The notes beneath the pieces are model-generated. The model was not told the origin of the DNA. It did no database searches and saw only the letters and a program-made list of their open reading frames with translations. Shown here piece by piece: positions 47,093 through 54,152 of a stretch of DNA of 64,000 nt. Source of the stretch: Cohnella endophytica. Its GTDB lineage: Bacteria; Bacillota; Bacilli; Paenibacillales; Paenibacillaceae. How positions within the stretch are numbered: the stretch's first letter is position 1; every line of letters begins with the position of its first letter. Both the position numbers and the translations under genes were made by a program. The DNA is taken from assembly GCF_003628305.1 (NCBI RefSeq), contig NZ_RBZM01000004.1, positions 434,001-498,000 of the forward strand, read 5' to 3'.

Positions 47093-47875
47093 TTGACCCG
47101 CAACAAAGTGGAGATTTGTGGAGTGGACACCTCAAAGCTGCCCGTTCTAACTAACGCCGAAATGAGGGAGCTATTTCTTGCTCTGCAAACCCGAGGAGAA
47201 ATCGCCGCCCGAGAAAAATTGGTAAATGGCAATTTGCGTTTGGTGCTCAGTGTCATTCAAAGGTTTAACAACCGCGGAGAGTTCGTCGATGATTTATTCC
47301 AAGTCGGATGCATCGGCCTCATGAAAGCCATCGATAATTTCGATCTCGGCCAAAACGTTCGGTTCTCGACATACGCCGTACCGATGATCATCGGCGAAAT
47401 CCGACGTTACTTAAGGGACAACAATCCGATTCGCGTGTCCCGTAGCTTGCGGGATATCGCGTACAAAGCGTTGCAAGTAAGAGACCAACTGACCAACCTG
47501 CACTCGCGCGAACCGACCATATTGGAAATCTCCCAGGTTTTGAACGTGCCGAAGGAGGATATCGTATTCGCGCTCGATGCGATTCAAGATCCGGTGTCGT
47601 TATTCGAACCGATTTACCATGACGGCGGGGATCCCATTTTCGTTATGGATCAGATCAGCGACGAGCGCAACAAGGATATTCAATGGATCGAAGAAATCGC
47701 CTTGCGCGAAGCGATGAGAAAATTAAACGATCGTGAAAAAATGATTTTATCCATGCGCTTCTTCGAGGGTAAAACCCAAATGGAAGTCGCCGACGAAATC
47801 GGCATCTCGCAAGCTCAAGTATCCCGTCTCGAGAAATCGGCCATTCAACAAATGCAAAAACACGTCAAAACATAA
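47093..47875 (+). CDS. sigG: RNA polymerase sigma-G factor, forespore
   Basis: A 260-residue sigma factor starting MTRNKVEICGVDTSKLPVL, the conserved SigG N-terminus. Region 2 VNGNLRLVLSVIQRFNNRGE, region 3 IRVSRSLRDIAYKALQVRDQL, region 4 GISQAQVSRLEKSAI. TTG start with GGGAGGGA upstream. It controls late forespore genes. A strong terminator follows. Confidence 0.96.
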   Translation: MTRNKVEICGVDTSKLPVLTNAEMRELFLALQTRGEIAAREKLVNGNLRLVLSVIQRFNNRGEFVDDLFQVGCIGLMKAIDNFDLGQNVRFSTYAVPMIIGEIRRYLRDNNPIRVSRSLRDIAYKALQVRDQLTNLHSREPTILEISQVLNVPKEDIVFALDAIQDPVSLFEPIYHDGGDPIFVMDQISDERNKDIQWIEEIALREAMRKLNDREKMILSMRFFEGKTQMEVADEIGISQAQVSRLEKSAIQQMQKHVKT

Positions 47876-47886
47876 ACTCGCCGCTA

Positions 47887-47917
47887 AGAGGATGAATCGA
47901 TGATTCATCCTCTTTTT
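47887..47917 (+). terminator. Terminator after sigG
   Basis: AGAGGATGAATC (47887-47898) pairs perfectly with GATTCATCCTCT (47902-47913) across a 3-nt loop, then TTTT. Confidence 0.9.
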
Positions 47918-47969
47918 CATGCCGATTGCCGATCCCTTCAAAAAAACCTTTTCTTGGCCAATTCGTTTT

Positions 47970-48017
47970 CCAGGGTCCTCACTCAAATCTCCTATGTCCA
48001 TTATCCCCTTCGCTCAG
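47970..48017 (-). repeat. Dispersed repeat, inverted copy L1
   Basis: Read on the minus strand this is CTGAGCGAAGGGGATAAT followed by GGACATAGGAG and a GAGGACC tail. It shares its first 27 or so bases with the tandem array at 49383-49583 and its tail with copy L2 at 48169-48218. The stretch 47918-48337 holds no supported gene: it consists of this copy, the decamer array, copy L2 and about 120 bp of AT-rich sequence. Confidence 0.75.
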
Positions 48018-48080
48018 TTCAGCTTAGTTCAGCTCAATGCAGCTCAATGAAGCTTATTTCATCTCAGTTCAACTCAGTGC
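48011..48080 (+). repeat. Tandem array of seven 10-bp units
   Basis: Seven consecutive decamers with consensus AGCTCAGTTC (for example CGCTCAGTTC, AGCTTAGTTC, AGCTCAATGC, ATCTCAGTTC) and no length variation. It begins at the end of repeat copy L1. The period equals about one helical turn. Confidence 0.75.
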
Positions 48081-48168
48081 GCTTGATCCAATACTCGATG
48101 TTAGAGGATTCAGCGAAAAAGAAATGATGAGAACAACCGTAGAAGATCATTAACTTGAATGGTCTTGC

Positions 48169-48218
48169 CAGGTCCTCGTGTCTTCTACTCCGCTATGTCC
48201 ATTATCCCCCTCGATCAG
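48169..48218 (-). repeat. Dispersed repeat, inverted copy L2
   Basis: On the minus strand: CTGATCGAGGGGGATAAT, then GGACATAGCGGAG and a GAGGACCTGG tail. It shares GGGGATAATGGACATAG with copy L1. Confidence 0.7.
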
Positions 48219-48337
48219 GAAAAGTGCGTAACTTCAGAATATGTGTGAGCAAATTTAATTTTTATTAACCCATTAGCCAATTTTCGAGGATAATGATTTC
48301 GGATATCGCATTCGAACAAATCAAAAATACATTGAAT

Positions 48338-49261
48338 TTAACTCGCGTTCTTCAATTGTTCGAGATAACTGCGTTTGTGCTGGGATGCATCATTTTTGCG
48401 ACGAATGAGGGTAGGGTATTTCAAGGTCGGGGTAATTGCACACCAAGTTAATAAAACTTCGAAACGATCATTATTCCGATGCTTCTGGATGAAGTCAAAA
48501 CAGAATTGGTCGAGATAAGATTGAAGATGTTTGGGTCCGATGCCGTTAAAAGTATCGTTAATCCAGCATGCTGCTTGTTTGCATAGCCGAATGATATCCC
48601 TGTGTCTATGTATACTGAATTTCAATATGACCACGGACAAATTCTCTCGCGAGGGATCGACATGCTGTTGAACGAATTGATGGCCGCCTGAAGGTACGAT
48701 TCTATCGTAAACAAGATGCTCGTCGGGCACTTGTTTGATCTTAAGGTAATTCATATGACCATCGGAGCCGACCGAGACTCCGGCGAGTAAAGGTTGTTCT
48801 TGCGGATGGCGATAGACGGTCGGATTGTAGGGCTTGCCGTATACGCCCCAGTTAACCTTTACGATGCCGGTAAGAAGCGTTGACGAGTCGGACGTGCTCA
48901 TCGCATGACGAATCTTGTGGCAGATGAGCCAGGCGGTTTTGTAGGTCGTTCCGATAATGGAAGCTAATCGTGTTGCGCTTATGCCATGCGGGGCCGCATG
49001 CAAGTAAAGCGCCTGAAACCACAAGCGCAAGGGAGTGCGGGTTCCTTCCATTATCGTTCCTGAGATTAGGGAAGTTTGAGTATGACAATTCGCGCACTCG
49101 AAAAGCGGTAATCTGCGGGATCTGATGATATAAAAATAGGAGGTATCGCAATGTGGACAACGGAATCCATCCGGCCATCGGGCGGAAAATAGAGCCTGCG
49201 TGCAAACTTCTTCATTGTTGTATTTATCGCAAAACTGTTCAAATGAATAGGAGTGGGTCAC
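48338..49261 (-). CDS. IS1595/ISXO2-type transposase derivative, probably catalytically inactive
   Basis: A 307-residue protein. The N-terminal zinc ribbon is intact (Cys 35, 38, 56, 59: CPHC and CANC), followed by the IS1595-type block TSLISGTIMEGTRTPLRLWFQALYL (in two parts, 63-86) and a helix-turn-helix-like segment. In the ISXO2-like domain (about 127-262) the usual VDE is VNW (Asn137), the usual DG is SG (Ser191), and the third-site Asn region reads QAACW; the C-terminal KHLQSYLDQFCF is conserved. So the catalytic set appears lost. GTG start with GGCGGTGA 7 nt upstream; an in-frame stop lies six codons further up. No terminal inverted repeats or target duplication are evident. It occupies the sigG-ylmC gap, where B. 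subtilis has ylmA. Confidence 0.8.
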   Translation of the reverse strand: MTHSYSFEQFCDKYNNEEVCTQALFSARWPDGFRCPHCDTSYFYIIRSRRLPLFECANCHTQTSLISGTIMEGTRTPLRLWFQALYLHAAPHGISATRLASIIGTTYKTAWLICHKIRHAMSTSDSSTLLTGIVKVNWGVYGKPYNPTVYRHPQEQPLLAGVSVGSDGHMNYLKIKQVPDEHLVYDRIVPSGGHQFVQQHVDPSRENLSVVILKFSIHRHRDIIRLCKQAACWINDTFNGIGPKHLQSYLDQFCFDFIQKHRNNDRFEVLLTWCAITPTLKYPTLIRRKNDASQHKRSYLEQLKNAS

Positions 49262-49284
49262 GCAATTCTCACCGCCTTATATGA

Positions 49285-49296
49285 GAACATTTGTTC
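49285..49296. promoter_or_regulatory. LexA (SOS) operator upstream of the transposase-derived gene
   Basis: GAACATTTGTTC fits the Bacillus LexA core GAAC-N4-GTTC, and the symmetry extends to GAGAACA/TGTTCTC (49283-49298). On the minus strand it covers about +1 to +12 of the promoter at 49303-49331, an ideal position for repression. LexA identity is inferred from the motif. Confidence 0.65.
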
Positions 49297-49302
49297 TCTT
49301 TT

Positions 49303-49331
49303 ATTGTAAAGGAGCACTGAGATTTGGTCAA
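49303..49331 (-). promoter_or_regulatory. Sigma-A promoter of the transposase-derived gene
   Basis: On the minus strand, TTGACC (49331-49326), a 17-nt spacer and TACAAT (49308-49303). Transcription would start near 49297, about 35 nt before the GTG start. Confidence 0.75.
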
Positions 49332-49382
49332 GCATTTTCGAGGAAAAAGTTGTAAATAATGGTGCGGTCTTGAGGTACAATT

Positions 49383-49583
49383 ACTGAGCGAACGGGATAA
49401 TAGTCATAAGAGGAAAGTGAGGGATTAGGCTAGCTCGAACTGAGCGAACGGGATAATGGTCATAAGAGGAAATTGAGGGATTAGGCTAGCTCAAACTGAG
49501 CGAACGGGATAATGGCTATAGGAGGAAAATGAGGGGATTGGCCACCACCAACCTGAGTGAAGGGGATAATGGACATAGGCGTC
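49383..49583 (+). repeat. Tandem array of four units of about 56 bp
   Basis: Units begin (A/C)CTGAG at 49383, 49439, 49495 and 49552 (periods 56, 56, 57). Units 1 and 2 differ at only about four positions; unit 3 diverges in its second half; unit 4 keeps only the first 30 bases or so. The shared core is GGGATAAT-x-G-x-x-ATA. The rest of the gap 49262-49715 holds the transposase promoter and no supported gene. Confidence 0.8.
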
Positions 49584-49715
49584 CAAGACTGACCGGAAAC
49601 TGGACAAGGCTCGAATATATTCGGGATCGCGACGAACCGAGCCGTACATTTTTCCAGACTGGCTCATATAGTTAATACTAGGGTACGAATGCCCGGCGGA
49701 CTGGGGGCGAGAAGG

Positions 49716-49994
49716 TTGAAAATATCCGATTTTCAGACGAAGGACGTTATTAACATCGTGGATGGGAAGAAGCTCGGCCAAGTGAGCGATCTGGAGCTGG
49801 ATTTGCGCCAAGGAAGAATCGACGCCATCGTCGTGCCTACATCTACTCGACTATTCGGTATGTTCGGAGGCGGGAACGACGTCGTCATCCCGTGGAGGAA
49901 TATCGTCAAAATCGGAACCGACGTTGTGTTGGTGAGGCTCGATGACGCCAAGGTGTACCGGCTGGAAGACGGGGAACAACACGTCGGGAGATAG
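49716..49994 (+). CDS. ylmC: YlmC/YmxH-family PRC-barrel protein
   Basis: A 92-residue single PRC-barrel domain (KISDFQTKDVINIVDGKKLGQVSDLELD ... VIPWRNIVKIGTDVVLVR). YlmC and YmxH are sporulation-associated proteins of Bacilli with no known activity; the place before ylmD supports YlmC. The TTG at 49716 is chosen over a GTG/ATG upstream at 49689 because the domain starts here and GGGGG lies 9 nt before it. Confidence 0.88.
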   Translation: MKISDFQTKDVINIVDGKKLGQVSDLELDLRQGRIDAIVVPTSTRLFGMFGGGNDVVIPWRNIVKIGTDVVLVRLDDAKVYRLEDGEQHVGR

Positions 49995-50060
49995 CGCGCC
50001 AAGGCGCCTTTCTTCCGATCGTAGTTGAGCTATGGTAAACTGGTGGCGGAGGTGCATGCA

Positions 50061-50891
50061 ATGGAACCCTTTCAACTCCGCGAAGACTTAGAAGGTCAGC
50101 CGTTATTCATGTTAGGAAAATGGTGCGAAGAGACCGGGCTAAGCGCCGGATTCACGTCAAGGCAGACGGGGAATGTCGCGCTTCATGTCGGAGATGACCC
50201 TGCAGCAGTCATCGGCAATCGGATAAGGTTAACAGATCAAATCGCGTGGCCTTTCGAGGCGTTTACGTGCGCGGAACAGGTGCACGGTATCGAGGTGCGC
50301 GTAATTAAGGAAAACGATATCGGGAGCGGCCGCAATAACCGGGAGAGCGCATTGCCGAATACGGATGCGATCATCACGAACGTTCCAAACGTGTTTCTCG
50401 CGATGTTTTTCGCGGACTGCGTTCCGCTCTATTTTTACGATCCGGTTACGAAAAGCATGGGACTAGCCCACGCAGGATGGAAAGGGACGGTTGCGGATAT
50501 AGCCGCCGTTACGGTCGAGAAAATGCGAGCCGAATTCGGTAGTCTGCCGGAAAACCTATGGGCCGCGATCGGACCATCGATCGAAGGCTGCTGCTACGAA
50601 GTGGACGAATCCGTGTTAACTCATGTTCGTCCGATCGTGGATTCGATACGCGAGAGAGATCCCTTATGGAACGCGTCGGAAGCCGTCAAATCAAGCGATC
50701 GGGAAGGCCGAGCCTATCTCGACTTGAAACATTTGAACCGACAACTTATGATAAAAGCAGGAATTATGCCGAGCCGCATCGAAATGTCTTCATGGTGCAC
50801 TGGCTGTCGAACGGACTTGTTGTTTTCCCATCGCAAGGAGAATGGAGCTACGGGTCGGATGATGAGCTGGTTAGGCAGGAAATCGAGGTGA
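50061..50891 (+). CDS. ylmD: YlmD / PgeF (YfiH, LACC1 family) copper-dependent or purine nucleoside-acting enzyme
   Basis: A 276-residue protein of the YfiH/LACC1 family with the conserved metal-ligand motifs MFFADCVPLYFYD, LAHAGWKGT and GPSIEGCCYEV and the C-terminal CTGCRTDLLFSHR. Members have been described as purine nucleoside phosphorylases/adenosine deaminases and, earlier, as polyphenol oxidases. The E. coli homologue PgeF corrects misplaced L-Ser in peptidoglycan precursors. The ATG at 50061 has GGAGGTG 6 nt upstream. Confidence 0.92.
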   Translation: MEPFQLREDLEGQPLFMLGKWCEETGLSAGFTSRQTGNVALHVGDDPAAVIGNRIRLTDQIAWPFEAFTCAEQVHGIEVRVIKENDIGSGRNNRESALPNTDAIITNVPNVFLAMFFADCVPLYFYDPVTKSMGLAHAGWKGTVADIAAVTVEKMRAEFGSLPENLWAAIGPSIEGCCYEVDESVLTHVRPIVDSIRERDPLWNASEAVKSSDREGRAYLDLKHLNRQLMIKAGIMPSRIEMSSWCTGCRTDLLFSHRKENGATGRMMSWLGRKSR

Positions 50892-50898
50892 TCGTTTC

Positions 50899-51597
50899 AT
50901 GACCCTGCGGAATCGTCTGCATGACGTTGAAGCGCGGCTGGAACAGGCTTGTTTAAGAAGCGGCAGGCAACGCGGCGACGTTCGAATTATCGCCGTAACG
51001 AAATACGTTTCCGTTGCGACCGCGGAGGCGGCCGTGCGGGAGGGCATAACCCATATCGGTGAAAATCGTTGGCCGGACGCCAAAGCCAAATGGGATGCGT
51101 TGCAAGGACAAGCTCTTTTTCATTACATAGGCTCATTACAGACGAATAAGGTTAAAGATGTCGTTGGGAAATTCGATTACATTCATTCCCTGGACCGAAT
51201 GTCGTTAGCCGAAGCGATCCAAGGTCGCGCGGAGAAGCTGGATATTCAGGTGCCTTGTTTGTTGCAAGTCAACGTGTCGGGCGAGGAGTCGAAGCATGGC
51301 TTAGCCCCGGAGCAAGTACGATCATTTCTAGCCGATCTTCGGAAAATGAATCGCATTCGGCCGATCGGTCTAATGACAATGGCTCCTTACGAGAGCGAGC
51401 CGCATGCGACCAGACCCGTGTTCCGTGCTCTAAGAGCATTGCGGGACGAGCTTAACTGTATGGAGCTTACGGACGAGCCGATTACGGAACTCTCGATGGG
51501 AATGTCCAACGACTTCGAAATCGCCGTGGAAGAAGGCGCGACGATGGTGCGTTTGGGAACCGTGCTAGTAGGGAAAGAAGAAATAGGGGAGGGGTAG
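50899..51597 (+). CDS. ylmE: YggS-family PLP homeostasis protein YlmE
   Basis: A 232-residue PLP-binding TIM-barrel protein (PLPBP/YggS family). The PLP lysine lies in IIAVTKYVS (about 38); [26 protein letters not shown] and [23 protein letters not shown] are diagnostic. It helps control free PLP and amino acid balance. It starts 7 nt after ylmD and ends overlapping possible sepF starts. Confidence 0.95.
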   Translation: MTLRNRLHDVEARLEQACLRSGRQRGDVRIIAVTKYVSVATAEAAVREGITHIGENRWPDAKAKWDALQGQALFHYIGSLQTNKVKDVVGKFDYIHSLDRMSLAEAIQGRAEKLDIQVPCLLQVNVSGEESKHGLAPEQVRSFLADLRKMNRIRPIGLMTMAPYESEPHATRPVFRALRALRDELNCMELTDEPITELSMGMSNDFEIAVEEGATMVRLGTVLVGKEEIGEG

Positions 51598-51599
51598 TG

Positions 51600-52061
51600 A
51601 TGGGCGTGATGAATAAATTTCTGAATTATTTGGGTTTGCAGGAAGAGCATGAGCAAAACCTCGACCAAGATCGCGACAGATTCGTAGGAACGGAAGAGCA
51701 AGAAATTGAAACCCCCGCTTTCGATTCGCGTAAACAATCAGGAAAGAATAACGTCGTAAGCATTCATTCCCAGAAGAACGCCAGGGTCGTGCTAACCGAA
51801 CCCCGTTCTTATGACGAGGCCCAGGATATCGCGGATCAGTTGAAATCGCGTCGCTCCGTCGTCGTAAATCTTCAGCGCGTGAGAAGGGACCAAGCCATTC
51901 GGATCGTCGATTTCTTAAGCGGCACCGTATATGCGCTTGGCGGCCATATCTCTAAGCTTGGATCGGATATTTTTCTTTGCACGCCGGATTCGGTGGAAAT
52001 ATCGGGTTCGATAACGGAGATGTTGTCCGAGGAAGCCTCCGACTACCCTAAAATGAGGTGA
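51600..52061 (+). CDS. sepF: Cell division protein SepF
   Basis: A 153-residue protein with an N-terminal amphipathic membrane-binding helix ([10 protein letters not shown]), a charged linker and the SepF core ([19 protein letters not shown] ... [27 protein letters not shown]). It binds FtsZ and shapes the septum. The ATG at 51600 is 5 nt after GGGGAGGGG; GTG 51597 or ATG 51609 are alternatives. Confidence 0.95.
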   Translation: MGVMNKFLNYLGLQEEHEQNLDQDRDRFVGTEEQEIETPAFDSRKQSGKNNVVSIHSQKNARVVLTEPRSYDEAQDIADQLKSRRSVVVNLQRVRRDQAIRIVDFLSGTVYALGGHISKLGSDIFLCTPDSVEISGSITEMLSEEASDYPKMR

Positions 52062-52068
52062 CACCAGG

Positions 52069-52338
52069 TTGGATCAAGTAGAAAAATACGTTTGGTTGTT
52101 GTACAACATCTACCGTTACATGCTCATCATTTACGTGCTTATGTCCTGGTTGCCTTCCGTACGGGAAAGCTATGTCGGAGAATTGTTAGGCAAGCTGGTC
52201 GAGCCTTACTTGAAGCCGTTTCGGCGCTTAATTCCCCCGATCGGCGGCGTCTTGGATATTTCGCCGATTATCGCGTTTTTCTCTTTGTGGTTCGTAGCGC
52301 AAGGATTAATCGCAGTACTTAGCCTAGTCGTTCAATAA
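52069..52338 (+). CDS. ylmG: YggT-family membrane protein YlmG
   Basis: An 89-residue protein with two membrane helices (about 12-27, 65-86) and the YggT motif VEPYLKPFRRLIPPIGG-xLDISP between them. The family is linked to osmotic tolerance and, in plastids, to division and nucleoid distribution. TTG start with GAGGTGA 7 nt upstream. Confidence 0.92.
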   Translation: MDQVEKYVWLLYNIYRYMLIIYVLMSWLPSVRESYVGELLGKLVEPYLKPFRRLIPPIGGVLDISPIIAFFSLWFVAQGLIAVLSLVVQ

Positions 52339-52349
52339 AGAGGATACTT

Positions 52350-53135
52350 ATGTCGCATAAAGAGATATACGAGCACTTTCACCCGGATGAAAAAGCATTC
52401 GTGGATCGCGCCTGGGAATGGGTCGAACGAGCCGCAGAACGTCATGAGACGAAGCTGACGGATTTTCTCGACCCGCGCCAGGCGCATATTTTATTTTCGT
52501 TAGCCAACCGTCATCCCGACGCCCAAGTGCTGTTGAACGGCGGAAGCGCCGGCGCGGAACGCCAGAGGGCGATTATCGCACCGGACTATAAGCCGTTGGA
52601 TGACGAGGATATCGGGATCGACGTTCTGGAAATCACGTCGGACGACCGGCGCATATCCGAGCTTGATCATGGCGATTACTTGGGAGCGCTTCTCGGTCTC
52701 GGAATTAAACGGGAGAAAATCGGGGATTTGCACGTAACCGATGACGGCTGCCACGCGCTTATCGTCAAAGGAATAGGCGATTTTCTGATCGGACATATGA
52801 AGCAGGCCCATAGGGTCGACGTGACCGTCTCCGTGCTCCCGCTGTCCGCGTTGCGGGTCGTGAAGCCCGAGATGGAAGAACAAGTGCTCTCGGTAGCTTC
52901 GTTACGCCTAGATGGCGTAGCCAGCGACGTGTTCCGGTTAAGCCGGACGAAAATACTCGCGCCGATCAAGGCGGGACGATGCCGGGTAAGCTGGAAACCC
53001 GTAGAGGATCCATCCCATGCGCTCAAACAGGGAGACGTCGTTTCGATGAAGGGATTCGGGAGATTTAAGGTGCTTGAAGTCGAAGGAATGTCGAAAAGCG
53101 GCAGAATTCGGGTGAGAGTCGGTAAATTTGTGTAG
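52350..53135 (+). CDS. ylmH: S4-domain RNA-binding protein YlmH
   Basis: A 261-residue protein with an N-terminal YlmH domain and a C-terminal S4 RNA-binding domain (LRLDGVASDVFRLSRTKILAPIKAGRCRVSWKPV, about 185-255). YlmH binds stalled 50S subunits in ribosome quality control, acting like RqcP. It lies between ylmG and divIVA as in B. subtilis. Confidence 0.92.
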   Translation: MSHKEIYEHFHPDEKAFVDRAWEWVERAAERHETKLTDFLDPRQAHILFSLANRHPDAQVLLNGGSAGAERQRAIIAPDYKPLDDEDIGIDVLEITSDDRRISELDHGDYLGALLGLGIKREKIGDLHVTDDGCHALIVKGIGDFLIGHMKQAHRVDVTVSVLPLSALRVVKPEMEEQVLSVASLRLDGVASDVFRLSRTKILAPIKAGRCRVSWKPVEDPSHALKQGDVVSMKGFGRFKVLEVEGMSKSGRIRVRVGKFV

Positions 53136-53218
53136 AATCATTGCAGGATTTTTCGTGCCTCCGTCGAATTCACTCAGTGAACAAGCTTCTTGGAAATCAT
53201 GACTTAGGAGGTGCGCCA

Positions 53219-53704
53219 ATGCCATTGACGCCATTGGATATTCATAACAAAGAATTTGCTCGCCGACTTCGCGGATACGACGAAGATCAAGTAAACGAAT
53301 TCCTCGATCAGATTATCAAAGATTACGAAGCGATGATCCGCGAGAATAAAGAGCTGCAAAATATGGTGGCTGCTTCGCAGGACAAGCTGGGGCATTTCTC
53401 CAATATCGAAGAAACGCTGAGCAAGACGATTATCGTCGCTCAAGAAGCTGCCGACGAGTTGAGAGGCAACGCGAAGAAGGAAGCGCAGTTGATCGTGAAG
53501 GAAGCGGAGAAAAACGCCGATCGCATCATTAACGACGCTTTGTCCAAATCCCGCAAAGTCGCGCTCGAAGTCGAGGAGCTGAAGAAGCAAGCGACGATCT
53601 ATCGCGCTCGTTTCCGCGCCTTGATCGAGACCCAGATGGAGCTCTTGACCCAAGACGGATGGGATACGCTGGAAAACCGCGAGCCAAGAGGAATCGAAGC
53701 TTAA
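53219..53704 (+). CDS. divIVA: Septum and pole protein DivIVA
   Basis: A 161-residue coiled-coil protein. Its N-terminal membrane curvature-binding domain is PLTPLDIHNKEFARRLRGYDEDQVNEFLD; long coiled coils follow. It positions MinCD/MinJ and anchors chromosome origins at poles during sporulation. The ATG at 53219 has AGGAGGTG 6 nt upstream; the upstream 53141 start lacks a ribosome site. Confidence 0.96.
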   Translation: MPLTPLDIHNKEFARRLRGYDEDQVNEFLDQIIKDYEAMIRENKELQNMVAASQDKLGHFSNIEETLSKTIIVAQEAADELRGNAKKEAQLIVKEAEKNADRIINDALSKSRKVALEVEELKKQATIYRARFRALIETQMELLTQDGWDTLENREPRGIEA

Positions 53705-53727
53705 AAGATCCTTCGGGATCTTTTTTT
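53703..53727 (+). terminator. Terminator after divIVA
   Basis: AAAAGATCC pairs with GGATCTTTT over a TTCG tetraloop, with a T run. Confidence 0.9.
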
Positions 53728-53748
53728 GCTATCAGCGAGCAGCGGAGT

Positions 53749-53777
53749 TTGACAAATGCCGCGGCAAAAAGTATAAC
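53749..53777 (+). promoter_or_regulatory. Sigma-A promoter for the ileS T-box
   Basis: TTGACA (53749-53754), 17-nt spacer, TATAAC (53772-53777). The transcript starts near 53784. Confidence 0.85.
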
Positions 53778-53783
53778 AAGGAT

Positions 53784-54130
53784 ATACGAAATTTACATCT
53801 TCAAGTCGCAGACGGGAATGAGTAAGCGCGCGTCCGAAGTCCAGAGAGTTGGCGGTTGCTGCGAGCCAACGAGAAGAGCGTGCCGAATATCCTCCCCGAG
53901 ATGCCTTGCCGAATTCCGTCGACTGGATAATCGATCCGAACGGATAATAAGCGAAGCCGGATGTCCACCGTTACAGGGAACGCGCACTAAGCCAGGAAAC
54001 GGGAATTTTCCCGCCGCCTGTAGGTGCGTTGCGAGTTGTCGCCGCCTTCCCACGATCGGAAGCGTTGGCGGAACAAGGGTGGTAACGCGAGCTAACCTCG
54101 TCCCTTTATTAGGGACGGGGTTTTTATTAT
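53784..54130 (+). ncRNA. T-box riboswitch, isoleucine specifier
   Basis: A leader of about 350 nt upstream of ileS. The T-box sequence AACAAGGGTGGTAACGCG lies at 54072-54089; its variable base T would pair with discriminator A73 of tRNA-Ile. Stem I includes AGAGAGTTGG near 53842-53852 and the likely specifier ATC (Ile) at 53889-53891 in GAATATCC. The terminator CCTCGTCCC/GGGACGGGG with a T run sits at 54096-54128. Uncharged tRNA-Ile should stabilise the antiterminator and switch ileS on. Confidence 0.92.
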
Positions 54131-54152
54131 GGAATTGAAAGGATGAGGAACG

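Noticed and set aside
47900-48127. 75-codon forward frame over the decamer array
   Set aside because: It starts inside the sigG terminator, has no ribosome site, and its sequence is just the translated 10-bp repeat.
48219-49382. Intact insertion sequence with terminal inverted repeats
   Set aside because: I compared sequence on both sides of the transposase-derived gene and found no convincing terminal inverted repeats or target duplication. The only inverted similarity is the dispersed repeat family, which lies further out.
49383-49583. Possible CRISPR array
   Set aside because: The units are contiguous 56-57 bp tandem repeats with no variable spacers between short identical repeats, and no cas genes are present.
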